A DNA stretch of 64,000 nucleotides from an uncultured Sphingomonadales bacterium. GTDB lineage: Bacteria; Pseudomonadota; Alphaproteobacteria; Sphingomonadales; Sphingomonadaceae. The number at the start of each line of letters is the position of its first letter. Position 1 is the stretch's first letter. The position numbers were made by a program, and so were the translations under genes. The stretch covers positions 1 to 64,000 of the forward strand of contig CAINGT010000007.1 of the NCBI GenBank assembly GCA_903848655.1, given 5' to 3'. Shown one piece after another: positions 16,269-25,533 of this stretch. The notes under the pieces were generated by a model that saw nothing but the letters and a program-made list of their open reading frames with translations, had not been told where the DNA came from and searched no databases.

Positions 16269-18062
16269 GTGGAAAATCAGCGCAATTTGATCTGGGCGGT
16301 GGTCCTGATGGGGGTCATCCTGCTCGGTTGGGACTATGGTCTACGCTATTTCTATCCGCATCTTGGGCAAAGGCCCGTGGCAAGCGCTCCGGCCGCGCCA
16401 CCGGCAGCGCCTGCAGGCAGCGATGCCGCGCAGGGCAAACCGACGCGCGAAGGCGGGCTGCAATCGGATGCGGACCAACGCCTTGAAGCGCGCGATCTCA
16501 AGGCGGCGCTGGCATCCCCTGCGCGTGTTGCCATTGCCGCGCCGGGGATCAGCGGATCGATCAATCTGGTCGGTGCGGTGGTCGATGATGTGACGCTCAA
16601 CCGCCATCGCGAAACGGCAGAGCGGGGCAGCCCGCCGGTGCGGCTGTTTTCCCCGGCGGGAACCCCGGCGCAGCACTTTGCCCAAGTCGGCTGGGTGGGT
16701 GACAACGGGGTTGAGGCGCCGGGCGGCAACACGCTGTGGCAGCCCGATGGTCGGCGGCTTACCCCGGCCAGCCCGGTGACTTTGCGCTGGACCAGCCCGG
16801 CGGGTCTGACGTTTGCGATCCGCTATGCCATCGACGATGATTACATGCTGACCGTGGCACAAAGCGTAACCAACGGTAGTGCCGCTCCGGTTACGCTACG
16901 GCCCTTTGCACTGATAAACCGCACCGACCGCACTGCGAGCCTCGATACCTGGCAAGTCCATTCAGGACCGATTGGCGCGTTTGACGGGACGGTCAATTTT
17001 GACAGTCATTACAAGGATGTTATCACCGCTGGGCAGGTAACTCCGGCGGGCCGGCCCAACTGGATCGGGTTTACCGACATCTACTGGTTGTCGACGTTGA
17101 TCCCCGACGCGGGGACACGCCCTGCCAGCAGTTTTCGTGCGCTCGGCGGCGGGTTGTTCCGTGCCGATTTGATGTATCCCGCGGTGAGTGTGGCCCCGCA
17201 AGCCACCGCCACCCAATCGGTGCGGCTGTTTGCCGGAGCCAAGGAAAACCGGCTGCTGGAAACTTATGAAGCCAAAGGCATCGCCAATTTTTCGCTGTCG
17301 ATCGACTGGGGCTGGTTCCGCTGGTTTGAAAAGCCGATTTTCTGGTTGCTCGATGCGCTGTTTCTCAAATTCCAGAACTTTGGCCTGGCAATCATCCTGC
17401 TGACGGTGATCGTGCGCGCCATGATGTTTCCGATCGCGCAGCGCCAATTCGCCTCGATGGCGGCAATGCGCGCGCTCCAGCCCAAGCTGAAAGCGGTGCA
17501 GGAACGCTACAAGGACGACAAGCCCAAAGCGCAGTCTGAAGTGATGGCATTGTACAAGGCCGAAGGTGTCAATCCGCTGGCCGGGTGCCTGCCGATGTTC
17601 CTGCAAATCCCGGTGTTTTTTGCGCTGTACAAAGTCTTGGTGCTGACCATCGAGATGCGGCACCAGCCGTTCGTCGGTTGGATCCGCGACTTGTCTGCCC
17701 CCGATCCGAGCCACGTGCTCAACTTGTTCGGGCTGCTGCCGTTTACGCCACCAGGGTTTCTGGGCATCGGCGCGCTGGCGATCCTGCTGGGGGTGACGAT
17801 GTGGTTGCAGTTCAAATTGCAACCGGCGGCGATGGACCCGTCGCAACAGCAAGTCATGGCGATCATGCCGTGGATGATGATGTTCGTGATGTCGTCGTTC
17901 GCATCGGGGCTGCTGCTCTACTGGACCACGTCGAACTTGCTCACCATCGCGCAACAGCGGTTCCTGTATGCGCGCCATCCGCAATTGCAGGCGCAAGCTG
18001 ACAAGGATCAGACCGACATCGACCGCGCGGTCAAACGCAAAGGCGGCGCGCACCCGCGATGA
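16269..18062 (+). CDS. yidC: Membrane protein insertase YidC
   Basis: This 597-residue insertase starts with GTG at 16269 (MENQRNLIWAVVLMGVILLG, the typical N-terminal TM). It continues with a long Pro/Ala linker, a periplasmic beta-sandwich (about 75-355) and a C-terminal five-TM 60KD_IMP domain. The hydrophilic-groove Arg lies in LLTVIVRAMMFPIAQRQ, and NPLAGCLPMFLQIPVFFALYK is a hallmark. The C-terminus is basic (VKRKGGAHPR), as expected for ribosome contact. It inserts and folds inner-membrane proteins. It overlaps engB by 4 nt. Confidence 0.97.
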   Translation: MENQRNLIWAVVLMGVILLGWDYGLRYFYPHLGQRPVASAPAAPPAAPAGSDAAQGKPTREGGLQSDADQRLEARDLKAALASPARVAIAAPGISGSINLVGAVVDDVTLNRHRETAERGSPPVRLFSPAGTPAQHFAQVGWVGDNGVEAPGGNTLWQPDGRRLTPASPVTLRWTSPAGLTFAIRYAIDDDYMLTVAQSVTNGSAAPVTLRPFALINRTDRTASLDTWQVHSGPIGAFDGTVNFDSHYKDVITAGQVTPAGRPNWIGFTDIYWLSTLIPDAGTRPASSFRALGGGLFRADLMYPAVSVAPQATATQSVRLFAGAKENRLLETYEAKGIANFSLSIDWGWFRWFEKPIFWLLDALFLKFQNFGLAIILLTVIVRAMMFPIAQRQFASMAAMRALQPKLKAVQERYKDDKPKAQSEVMALYKAEGVNPLAGCLPMFLQIPVFFALYKVLVLTIEMRHQPFVGWIRDLSAPDPSHVLNLFGLLPFTPPGFLGIGALAILLGVTMWLQFKLQPAAMDPSQQQVMAIMPWMMMFVMSSFASGLLLYWTTSNLLTIAQQRFLYARHPQLQAQADKDQTDIDRAVKRKGGAHPR

Positions 18063-18724
18063 GTGCAACCGGACCCGACGCTGAAGGGCTGCGTCTCGCC
18101 GCCTTGGAAGAACGCGCCCGCGCGCTGTTTTCGGGGCGGGTCGAATTCCTGAAATCCGCGCCCGCGCTCAAATTTCTGCCCGATCCGGAAGAGCCGGAAA
18201 TCGCCTTTGCCGGCCGGTCGAATGTCGGCAAATCGTCGCTGCTGAACGCGGTGACCGGGCGCAAGTCCATCGCCCGCGCCTCGGTCACGCCGGGCCGCAC
18301 GCAAGAGCTCAACTGGTTCGAAGTGGGCGATCCGACGCTGCTGCGGCTGGTTGACATGCCCGGCTATGGCTTTGCCAAAGCTCCCCCCAAAGTGACCGAA
18401 GCGTGGCGCAAGCTGGTGCGCGATTTTCTGCGCGGGCGGGTGGTGCTGAAACGGACTTTGGTGCTGATCGACGCGCGGCACGGGGTCAAACCGGTCGATA
18501 TCGAGATGATGACGATGCTTGATGAAGCCGCCGTCGGCTATCGGCTGGTGCTGACCAAAGCCGACAAAGTGCGCAGCGATGAGCTAACCCGCGTCCACGC
18601 CGCGACCGAGGCGGTCGCGCGCAAGCATATTGCGGCCTATCCCGGTGTGCTGGTGACATCGGCGGAAAAACACACCGGCATCGCCGCCTTGCGCGCCGCG
18701 ATCCTGGACGATGCGAACGTTTAG
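18059..18724 (+). CDS. engB: Ribosome biogenesis GTP-binding protein YihA/YsxC/EngB
   Basis: A 221-residue GTPase with all G motifs in order: G1 GRSNVGKS (52-59), G2 SVTPGRTQ (75-82), G3 DMPGYG (99-104), G4 TKAD (about 163-166) and G5 VTSAEK. EngB acts in assembly of the large ribosomal subunit. The start ATG overlaps the yidC stop (ATGA). It is followed by dapE with a 3-nt gap, so the whole block reads as one operon. Confidence 0.96.
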   Translation: MSATGPDAEGLRLAALEERARALFSGRVEFLKSAPALKFLPDPEEPEIAFAGRSNVGKSSLLNAVTGRKSIARASVTPGRTQELNWFEVGDPTLLRLVDMPGYGFAKAPPKVTEAWRKLVRDFLRGRVVLKRTLVLIDARHGVKPVDIEMMTMLDEAAVGYRLVLTKADKVRSDELTRVHAATEAVARKHIAAYPGVLVTSAEKHTGIAALRAAILDDANV

Positions 18725-18727
18725 GCG

Positions 18728-19858
18728 ATGATCGAACCGCTCGATCCGGTATGCGTGGCCGAACGGTTGATCGCGTGCGCCAGCGTCACCCCCGCCCGTG
18801 GCGCGGTGTTTGCCGAACTGGCGGCGCATTTGATCCCCATCGGCTTTGGGATCGAACGGTTCGTGGCGGGCGAAGCGCCCGATGGACCGGTGGAAAACCT
18901 CGTTGCGCGCCGCCCCGGCCCGCCGGGCAGCCGCCATTTCGCCTTTGCCGGGCATCTTGATGTCGTCCCGCCGGGTGAAGGCTGGACCAGCGCGCCGTTT
19001 GTGCCCGAACGGCGCGGTGATCTGCTCCACGGGCGCGGCGCAGTCGATATGAAGGGCGCGATTGCCGCGATGGTCGCAGCCGTGGCGCAAATTCCCGTCG
19101 AAGCGGGCACGATCAGCCTGCTCATCACCGGCGATGAAGAAGGCCCGGCGCGGTTCGGCACTGTCGCCATCATCGACCATATTCGCGCACAAGGACATTT
19201 GCCCGATTTGTGCCTGGTGGGCGAACCGACGTCGGTCCACCAACTGGGCGACATGGTCAAGATCGGGCGGCGCGGCTCGGTCAATCTGTGGCTGACCGCG
19301 CGCGGGGCGCAAGGCCATGTCGCGTACCCGCATTTGGCCGACAATCCGATTCCCCGGCTGGTCGCGCTGCTGGCCGAACTCGGCGCGCTGCACCTCGATC
19401 AGGGCAGCGACTGGTTTCAGCCGTCGAATCTGGAAATCACCGATATTGCTGTGGGCAACCCCGCCACCAATGTCATTCCCGCCGAAGCGCGCGCGCGGTT
19501 GTCGATCCGCTTCAACGATCTGCACAATGGGCCGGACCTTGTCGCGCGCGTCAGCGCCATCGCACAGCGCCACCGGGTGGACACGCGCGCGGTCATCTCG
19601 GGCGAAGCCTTTTTGACCCCGCCGGGCGCGTTTTCCGCGCTGGTGGCCGAAGCGGTTGAGGCCGAAACCGGGATCACGCCCGAATTGTCCACCACGGGCG
19701 GCACATCGGATGCCCGGTTCTTGCGCGCGGTCTGCCCGGTGATCGAATTCGGGCTGTCGAATGCCACGATGCACAAGTGCGACGAAGCCGTGGCGATGGC
19801 AGACCTTGCGGTGTTGACGCGGATTTACACCCGCATCGCGCGCGCTGCGCTGATCTGA
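18728..19858 (+). CDS. dapE: Succinyl-diaminopimelate desuccinylase
   Basis: This 376-residue M20 metallohydrolase hydrolyses N-succinyl-LL-2,6-diaminopimelate in lysine and meso-DAP synthesis. Metal-binding residues are visible: GHLDVVPPG (H76, D78), GRGAVDMKG (D107), TGDEEGPA (E137/E138) and HKCDEA near the C-terminus. VTPARG in place of the more common VTPxDAG is a small divergence. It is the last gene of the rpmH cluster and converges with the glycan-synthesis gene (3-nt gap). Confidence 0.93.
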   Translation: MIEPLDPVCVAERLIACASVTPARGAVFAELAAHLIPIGFGIERFVAGEAPDGPVENLVARRPGPPGSRHFAFAGHLDVVPPGEGWTSAPFVPERRGDLLHGRGAVDMKGAIAAMVAAVAQIPVEAGTISLLITGDEEGPARFGTVAIIDHIRAQGHLPDLCLVGEPTSVHQLGDMVKIGRRGSVNLWLTARGAQGHVAYPHLADNPIPRLVALLAELGALHLDQGSDWFQPSNLEITDIAVGNPATNVIPAEARARLSIRFNDLHNGPDLVARVSAIAQRHRVDTRAVISGEAFLTPPGAFSALVAEAVEAETGITPELSTTGGTSDARFLRAVCPVIEFGLSNATMHKCDEAVAMADLAVLTRIYTRIARAALI

Positions 19859-19861
19859 AGG

Positions 19862-22800
19862 TCACCCCTGCTGGGTGTTGACCCGCCCGGTGCGTTCCAG
19901 CTTGCCCCAGCCGATGCCAAGCCCTGCCATCGCCGCGCCAACCGCGCGAATCACCACGCCATACATCAACTGCCGATAGACGAAACGCTGCGCCAGCAGC
20001 AGCAGCGCGGGGAACCGGCGTTCGCGCACATCAAGCCGCCAGGCGATCCAGCCGCACAGCAGATCGACCGTGGTAAAGGCGATCCAGTACACGCCCATAC
20101 GCAACACGTCGGTCTGCGTCTGTGCCCAGCCATGCTGCGCCACGCGCACAACCGTGCCAATGATCGAAACCACCAGTGCCAGATCGATCAGGGGGGAGAT
20201 CATCGCGAACACGATCTGGAACATCCATGCTTGCGGCATTCCGACAAAGGCCAGCCCCGAAGGTGCGCGCAAAGACAGCACCCGGCGGTGTTTCCACAGG
20301 CATTGCAACGTGCCGAATGCCCAGCGAAAGCGCTGTTTGCCCAGCGCGCGCAAAGTTTCGGGCGCTTCGGTCCACGCCACGGCGTGTTCGTCATAGGCGA
20401 CTTTCCAGCCGTGGCGCTGGATCGCGATGGTCAGATCCTGATCTTCGGCCAGCGTGTCTTCGGGATAGCCGCCCACATCATTCAGCGCTTCGCGCCGCCA
20501 CGCGCCAACCGCGCCGGGCACCACCATGATCGCATCGAACCGGGTCAGCGCGCGGCGTTCGATATTCTGCGCTGTGACATATTCGATCCCCTGCCAGCGC
20601 GTGACCAGATTGACCTGATTGCCGACTTTGGCATTGCCCGCCACCGCGCCAATATCGTCGCGCCGGAACCAGCGCACCAGCCGCGCAATCGTCTGTGGTT
20701 CGAATTGCGTATCGGCGTCGAGCGCAACGATAATCGTGCCATTGGCCGCTTCGAGCGCGCGGTTGAGCGCGTTCGCTTTGCCGCCATTGACCATCGTCAT
20801 CAGCCGGACGCGCGGATCGTGCCCGAACACGGCGGAAACGATGGCGCTGGTGCGATCTTTTGACCCGTCATCGGCGACGATCACCTCGATGGGGTGATAA
20901 TCGCTGGCCAGAATGCGGTGGACCGACGATTCGATCACGCGCTCCTCGTTATAGGCGGGGATGATGACCGAAACCAGCGGGCGCCATGGCGGTTCACCCG
21001 ACGCACCATCATCGGGCGGCTGCATCGAAGGGTCGCGCCCGGCCAGCAGTGCCAGCACAGTCATGCCCAGCGCGCGGATAACGCCAAGCGCAATGGCGAA
21101 AAAGAACAGCCAGTTCAGCCCCGCCAGCAGTCCCGCCAGTACGACGAAAATCCCGACATCGAGCCGCACCGCCACCAGATCCCAGCCTTCGACTTTGGGC
21201 ATCACCGCATCGCGATCAAGCCCGGCGAGTTGTGACGCCGGCACCAGCGTATAGCCATCGGCGCGCAGCCGTTCGATAATCCGGGGCAGCGCCAGCACGG
21301 TCTGGGTGCGATCACCCCCGCCATCGTGGAGCAGCACGACATTGACCGTGCGTTCTGGCGTGGCGTTTTCGACCGCCGCGATCGTGCGCGCGAAAATGTC
21401 GTCGGCGGTGCGCTTCTGCCAGTCGCCCGGATCGCCGTGCAGCCCAACGATGGTATAGCCTTGCGCTTGCGCGATCAGCGCAGGGCCAAGTTCGTCCGGC
21501 GTGGTCGGTTCGGCATCGCCGAAATAGGGCGCGCGGAACAGCCGGGTGGATCGCCCGGTATAAGCCTCGATCAAGCGTTGCGTGGCATTGAGTTCAAGCC
21601 GGATGCCGGTATCGCTGACATCGGCGAGGTTGGGATGGGTGTAGCTGTGGTTGCCGATCTCGCTGCCGCCCGCAAGGATACGGTCGAGCAGGCCGCGGTT
21701 TTCAACGCCGTTTTCGCCGATCACAAAGAATGTGCCCGGTGCGTGATAGCGTTCGAGCACGGTCAGAATCTGCGGGGTGAACACCGGATCGGGGCCATCA
21801 TCGAATGTCAGCGCAATCTGCCGGGGCTTGTCCCCGGTGCGGCGCACGACATAAGGCGTGGGCAATCGGTCATAGCGTTCATCAAGCGCCAGCGCCGAAT
21901 GCGGATCATAGCTTATGCTGCGCGATCCGGCTTGGGGCACCGCATCGATGCGCAGAATTTCGCCATTGCCTTCGATATCGACGGTGCTGATCTGCCGCAA
22001 TGGCCCCAGACTGGGGGTAGAGCGGCGCGCGCGCGTGGCGTTCTCGCGCCAGCTTGCCAAAGCTTTCCAGAACCCCGGGTCTTCGGAACCCAGCCGCCAT
22101 AGCGCCACCGAACCGATGCCCAGTTGCCCCAGCACTTGCATCTGGTTCCAACTGGTCGCGGCATCGAGCAGCCAGACATCATGGCGCACTGGCGGGGTGG
22201 CGGGATTGCCGTCGGAATCTTCATCAAAGGCAAACCCGGCGTTGCCGCTGGCGGCATTCCACGTCGGGCGGGCCGAGCTGTCGAGCGCTGACAGCCACGC
22301 TTCTTCGATGGTCAGCGGGTCAGCCGCGCCATTGTGCCAGTCATAGGCATAGCTGCCCAGCGCGACGATCACTTTGTCCTGCGGCACACCCTTGAGCGCA
22401 TCGCTGACATGGCTGACAAACCACGCGTTCGATGCGATTGGCCCGGGCGTTCCGGTCATGTAATGTTCGTCATACGCCATCAGCACCAGTTTGTCGGCGA
22501 CTTGGGCAAAAGCGCGCAAATTCCATGTTTCATCGTCGATCGGCACCGTGACCGCCACCACCCGGTGGCGGGGTGCCAGCCGCGCATGCAATTCGCCGAC
22601 AAACTGGCGCAGCAGCACGACCCCGGCGGGTGGCAGGTTTTCAAAATCGACCATCACCCCGCCATCGCCATTGGCATCAAGCGCAGCTTCGACCCCCCGG
22701 ATGATTGCCGCGCGCCGCGCCGGGCTGGCCAGTGCGCGGGTCGTGCCGGGGCCATCCCACGTGGCGTTCGCTGCGTTTTGCAGCACATCGACAACCAGCG

Positions 22801-23239
22801 GATGATGGATCTGCCCGGCCAGCACCCGCCGCATCGCGGTATCGTCGCTCGCGCTGAAATTGCCCTGATGATCGATTGCCATCAGCACCGGGGCGACCCA
22901 GTCAAGCTGCCCTGCCTGCCGCTTGAGACTATCCACCGCGCCGGGCCCGAATGGGGCGTAAAACCCGACCGTCAGGTTTTGCGCCTGATGCGCCGCAGGC
23001 GCTGCGCGCCGCCCGAACAAGCCGGAAATCTGCCGCGACAGCCCGCCGACTTGCGCGCGCAGCGGCAGCGGCTGCGGGCGTTCAAACCCGAGTTTGAGCG
23101 GCTGCGATGCTGGCACCGTTGCCACCGTCGTGGCAAAAGCCAGCGCGATCACGATCAGCAGCGCGAGCGCGCCAAACGCCACGCGCCTGGTCAGGCGGCG
23201 ACGTCGCCCGGTCGGATCGAAGAAAATCGGACGTTGCAA
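19862..23239 (-). CDS. Trifunctional GH18-like / polysaccharide deacetylase / GT2 synthase membrane protein
   Basis: The 1125-residue protein has an N-terminal TM (about 20-40) and a GH18-type domain (about 70-400) with VMVDFENLPP near 195, which keeps the catalytic Glu. A NodB-like deacetylase follows (about 460-690; TFDDGPDP near 480, HSYTH near 530, LLHDGGGD). Next is a processive GT2 domain with VSVIIPAYNEE near 755, ALDADTQ near 841, EDQDL near 930 and QRFRW near 966, flanked by further TMs. This pairs synthesis of a beta-linked amino-sugar polymer with its deacetylation and trimming on one chain. The product is unknown; PNAG or chitin-like is inferred. It stands alone, convergent with dapE. 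Confidence 0.88.
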   Translation of the reverse strand: MQRPIFFDPTGRRRRLTRRVAFGALALLIVIALAFATTVATVPASQPLKLGFERPQPLPLRAQVGGLSRQISGLFGRRAAPAAHQAQNLTVGFYAPFGPGAVDSLKRQAGQLDWVAPVLMAIDHQGNFSASDDTAMRRVLAGQIHHPLVVDVLQNAANATWDGPGTTRALASPARRAAIIRGVEAALDANGDGGVMVDFENLPPAGVVLLRQFVGELHARLAPRHRVVAVTVPIDDETWNLRAFAQVADKLVLMAYDEHYMTGTPGPIASNAWFVSHVSDALKGVPQDKVIVALGSYAYDWHNGAADPLTIEEAWLSALDSSARPTWNAASGNAGFAFDEDSDGNPATPPVRHDVWLLDAATSWNQMQVLGQLGIGSVALWRLGSEDPGFWKALASWRENATRARRSTPSLGPLRQISTVDIEGNGEILRIDAVPQAGSRSISYDPHSALALDERYDRLPTPYVVRRTGDKPRQIALTFDDGPDPVFTPQILTVLERYHAPGTFFVIGENGVENRGLLDRILAGGSEIGNHSYTHPNLADVSDTGIRLELNATQRLIEAYTGRSTRLFRAPYFGDAEPTTPDELGPALIAQAQGYTIVGLHGDPGDWQKRTADDIFARTIAAVENATPERTVNVVLLHDGGGDRTQTVLALPRIIERLRADGYTLVPASQLAGLDRDAVMPKVEGWDLVAVRLDVGIFVVLAGLLAGLNWLFFFAIALGVIRALGMTVLALLAGRDPSMQPPDDGASGEPPWRPLVSVIIPAYNEERVIESSVHRILASDYHPIEVIVADDGSKDRTSAIVSAVFGHDPRVRLMTMVNGGKANALNRALEAANGTIIVALDADTQFEPQTIARLVRWFRRDDIGAVAGNAKVGNQVNLVTRWQGIEYVTAQNIERRALTRFDAIMVVPGAVGAWRREALNDVGGYPEDTLAEDQDLTIAIQRHGWKVAYDEHAVAWTEAPETLRALGKQRFRWAFGTLQCLWKHRRVLSLRAPSGLAFVGMPQAWMFQIVFAMISPLIDLALVVSIIGTVVRVAQHGWAQTQTDVLRMGVYWIAFTTVDLLCGWIAWRLDVRERRFPALLLLAQRFVYRQLMYGVVIRAVGAAMAGLGIGWGKLERTGRVNTQQG

Positions 23240-23281
23240 GCGTTGTTCCCGTGCAGGCTCGTTTGCCCTATAGGCCTGCCC

Positions 23282-24124
23282 GTGACATTACGCCAACCCA
23301 CGTTCTTTCTGTCGCACGGCGGCGGTCCCTGGCCATGGCTCGATGGCCCGTTCCGGCGCGATTTCGACTGGCTCGAAGCCTCCTTGCAGGCCTTGCCCGC
23401 GCAATTGCCCGACCGCCCGCGCGCGGTGCTGGCGGTATCGGGCCATTGGGAAGCTGCGGAATTTACCGTTTCAAGCGCCCGCGCACCGGGCATGGTCTAT
23501 GACTACAGCGGGTTTCCCGACCATACTTATCACATCGTCTATCCCGCGCCCGGATCGCCCGAAGTGGCCGCTCGGGTGATCGAACTGGGCGCGGCGGCGG
23601 GGATCATGATCGCCGATGACCCGGCGCGCGGGTTCGACCACGGCACGTTTTCGATGATGCAGCCGATCTGCCCCGCTGCCGATATTCCGGTGGTCAGCCT
23701 GTCGCTGCGGCGAGATTACGATCCGGCGCGCCATATCGCGCTGGGTCGTGCGCTGGCCCCGTTGCGCGATGAAGGCGTGGTGATTCTGGGATCGGGATTG
23801 AGCTATCACAATCTGCGGCTGTTCGACGCGCGCGCGGCGGAACCTTCGGCGCGGTTCGATGCGTGGCTCGACCGCGCGCTGACCGATCCCGATCCGGCGG
23901 CGCGCGCGGCCGCGCTGCTGGCGTGGGAAGCGGCCCCGGCGGCGCGCATGGCCCACCCGCGTGAAGACCATTTGCTGCCGCTGATGGTGGCGGTCGGTGC
24001 CGCCGGAGCCGATCCGGCAACGTGCATCTACCGCCAGAACGACTTGCGCGGCGGGATTACCGTATCGGCATGGCGGTTCAGCGCAGATACTACCCCCACC
24101 GGGTTTGACCGGAAGGTGCTTTAA
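23282..24124 (+). CDS. Class III extradiol ring-cleavage dioxygenase (LigB/DODA family)
   Basis: A 280-residue protein starting with GTG 23282 (TLRQPTFFLSHGGGPWPWLD). The metal ligands of the 4,5-DOPA-dioxygenase family are present: His in FFLSHGGG (12), VSGHWEAAE (about 61), GFDHGTFSMMQPI (about 122) and the catalytic His in SGLSYHNLR. It would cleave a catecholic substrate or serve a related function; YgiD-type relatives are common orphans. The long reading frame upstream to 22334 is antisense to the neighbouring gene. It ends with a 4-nt overlap with the convergent NodT gene. Confidence 0.88.
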   Translation: MTLRQPTFFLSHGGGPWPWLDGPFRRDFDWLEASLQALPAQLPDRPRAVLAVSGHWEAAEFTVSSARAPGMVYDYSGFPDHTYHIVYPAPGSPEVAARVIELGAAAGIMIADDPARGFDHGTFSMMQPICPAADIPVVSLSLRRDYDPARHIALGRALAPLRDEGVVILGSGLSYHNLRLFDARAAEPSARFDAWLDRALTDPDPAARAAALLAWEAAPAARMAHPREDHLLPLMVAVGAAGADPATCIYRQNDLRGGITVSAWRFSADTTPTGFDRKVL

Positions 24125-25533
24125 CCCCCCAGCGCGCGGTGGCAGGCGATCAGTGCGCCGGTCAGCCGCACCCGCGCTGCCAGCACGGCGCGCGCGGCGT
24201 CGATCCGCTTGACGTGCGCGCCGATCAGGTCGGCCTGGCTGATTTCGCCCGCGCGCGCGGCGGCATCGGCATGGGACAGCAGGGCCGCTTGCGCCGCATC
24301 GGCGGTCAGGCGCGCGGCCAAAGTGCGGCGCGCGTCGACCAGTGCAACAAACGCGTCTTCGACATCGCCCCCTGCCGCCAGCACTGTGCCGCGATAGGCG
24401 GCCAGCGCCTCGCGCTCGGCCCCGCGTGCGGCGGCGACTTCGCCATCGATGCGGCCAAAATCGAACAAGCGCCAGCGCAAACCCGCAGCCCCGGTGATGA
24501 CATTGGCCGATCCGCTGCCCAGCAGCGACAGATCATTGCTGGAAAACCCGAACATTCCCGACAGGCTGAATTTGGGCCAATATTCGCCCAGCGCCGTGCT
24601 GATCCGCGCGTGGCTGGCGCGCAACCGCGCTTCGGCTACCACTATATCGGGGCGCAACCGCAACACATCGGCCGGGGTTCCCGCTGCCGGATCGCCCGGA
24701 TCAGGCCAAGCCCCGGTTGCGCGCAAACCATCCAATTCGGGCAGCGCCGCCCCGGCGGGTCGCCCGGTCAGGATCGCCAGCCGGTGATGCGCGCTGGCGA
24801 TGGCGGTGTCGAAATCGGGCAGCGCGGCATCAATCTGCGCAAGCACTGCGCGGGCGCGGTCCAGCTCGCCCCGCCCGGAATCGCCGCGCGCCACTTGCGC
24901 CTCGGCAATCCGCAACTGCTGCGCGATCAAGTCGCGCTGGGTGCCCAGCAGCGCGCGATCCGCGCGCGCGCTGCGCCACGCCAGCCAGCTTTGCGCGATT
25001 TCCGCCGTGGTGGCCAGCCGCGTGGCGGCGAACGCGGCTTGGGCAGCCACCGCATCGGCCTTGGCCGCGCGCTCCTGCCCCGCCAGCGCCCCGGCGAAGT
25101 CGATATCCCAGCTTGCCCCGACGCCGATTTCGCCCTGATTTTGCGTGCGCGACAGCGTGGGGACATAGCGGGTCAATTGCCCCAGCCCCGAATCGAGCGA
25201 TTGCCGCTGGCGCGCGACGCTGGCACTCGCCTGCGCAGCGGGCAACCGCGCCGCGCCGCTGACTTGCGCCGCCGCCCGCGCCTGATCGAGCCGCGCCAGC
25301 GCAACGGCAATATCGCTGTTGTCGGACAGGCCAGCGGCAACCAACCGGTCGAGCGCGGGATCGCCCAGATCGCGCCACCATTCAGCGGCAGGCGCGCGCG
25401 GTGTGGCATTGGCGGCGGTCCATGCCGGTGCCAGCGGCAGCGCCGGGGCATGATATGGCCCCGCCCCGGCACAAGCCGTCAGCAGCAGCGCGGCCAGCAT
25501 GGCGCAAGCCTTGCGAATGGGCAGACCGGTCAT
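24121..25533 (-). CDS. RND efflux outer membrane lipoprotein (NodT family)
   Basis: The 470-residue protein has a lipoprotein signal (ALLLTAC, Cys21) and two OEP domains (SDNSDIAVALARLDQARAAAQVSG; RPDIVVAEARLRASHARI). It is the outer-membrane channel of a tripartite pump, third gene after the membrane-fusion and inner-membrane components. The start overlaps the RND permease stop (ATGA), so MFP, permease and channel are translationally coupled. Confidence 0.93.
   Translation of the reverse strand: MTGLPIRKACAMLAALLLTACAGAGPYHAPALPLAPAWTAANATPRAPAAEWWRDLGDPALDRLVAAGLSDNSDIAVALARLDQARAAAQVSGAARLPAAQASASVARQRQSLDSGLGQLTRYVPTLSRTQNQGEIGVGASWDIDFAGALAGQERAAKADAVAAQAAFAATRLATTAEIAQSWLAWRSARADRALLGTQRDLIAQQLRIAEAQVARGDSGRGELDRARAVLAQIDAALPDFDTAIASAHHRLAILTGRPAGAALPELDGLRATGAWPDPGDPAAGTPADVLRLRPDIVVAEARLRASHARISTALGEYWPKFSLSGMFGFSSNDLSLLGSGSANVITGAAGLRWRLFDFGRIDGEVAAARGAEREALAAYRGTVLAAGGDVEDAFVALVDARRTLAARLTADAAQAALLSHADAAARAGEISQADLIGAHVKRIDAARAVLAARVRLTGALIACHRALGG

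Noticed and set aside
22334-23281. Long N-terminal extension of the extradiol dioxygenase frame
   Set aside because: It lies opposite the GH18/GT2 gene; homology starts only at GTG 23282.
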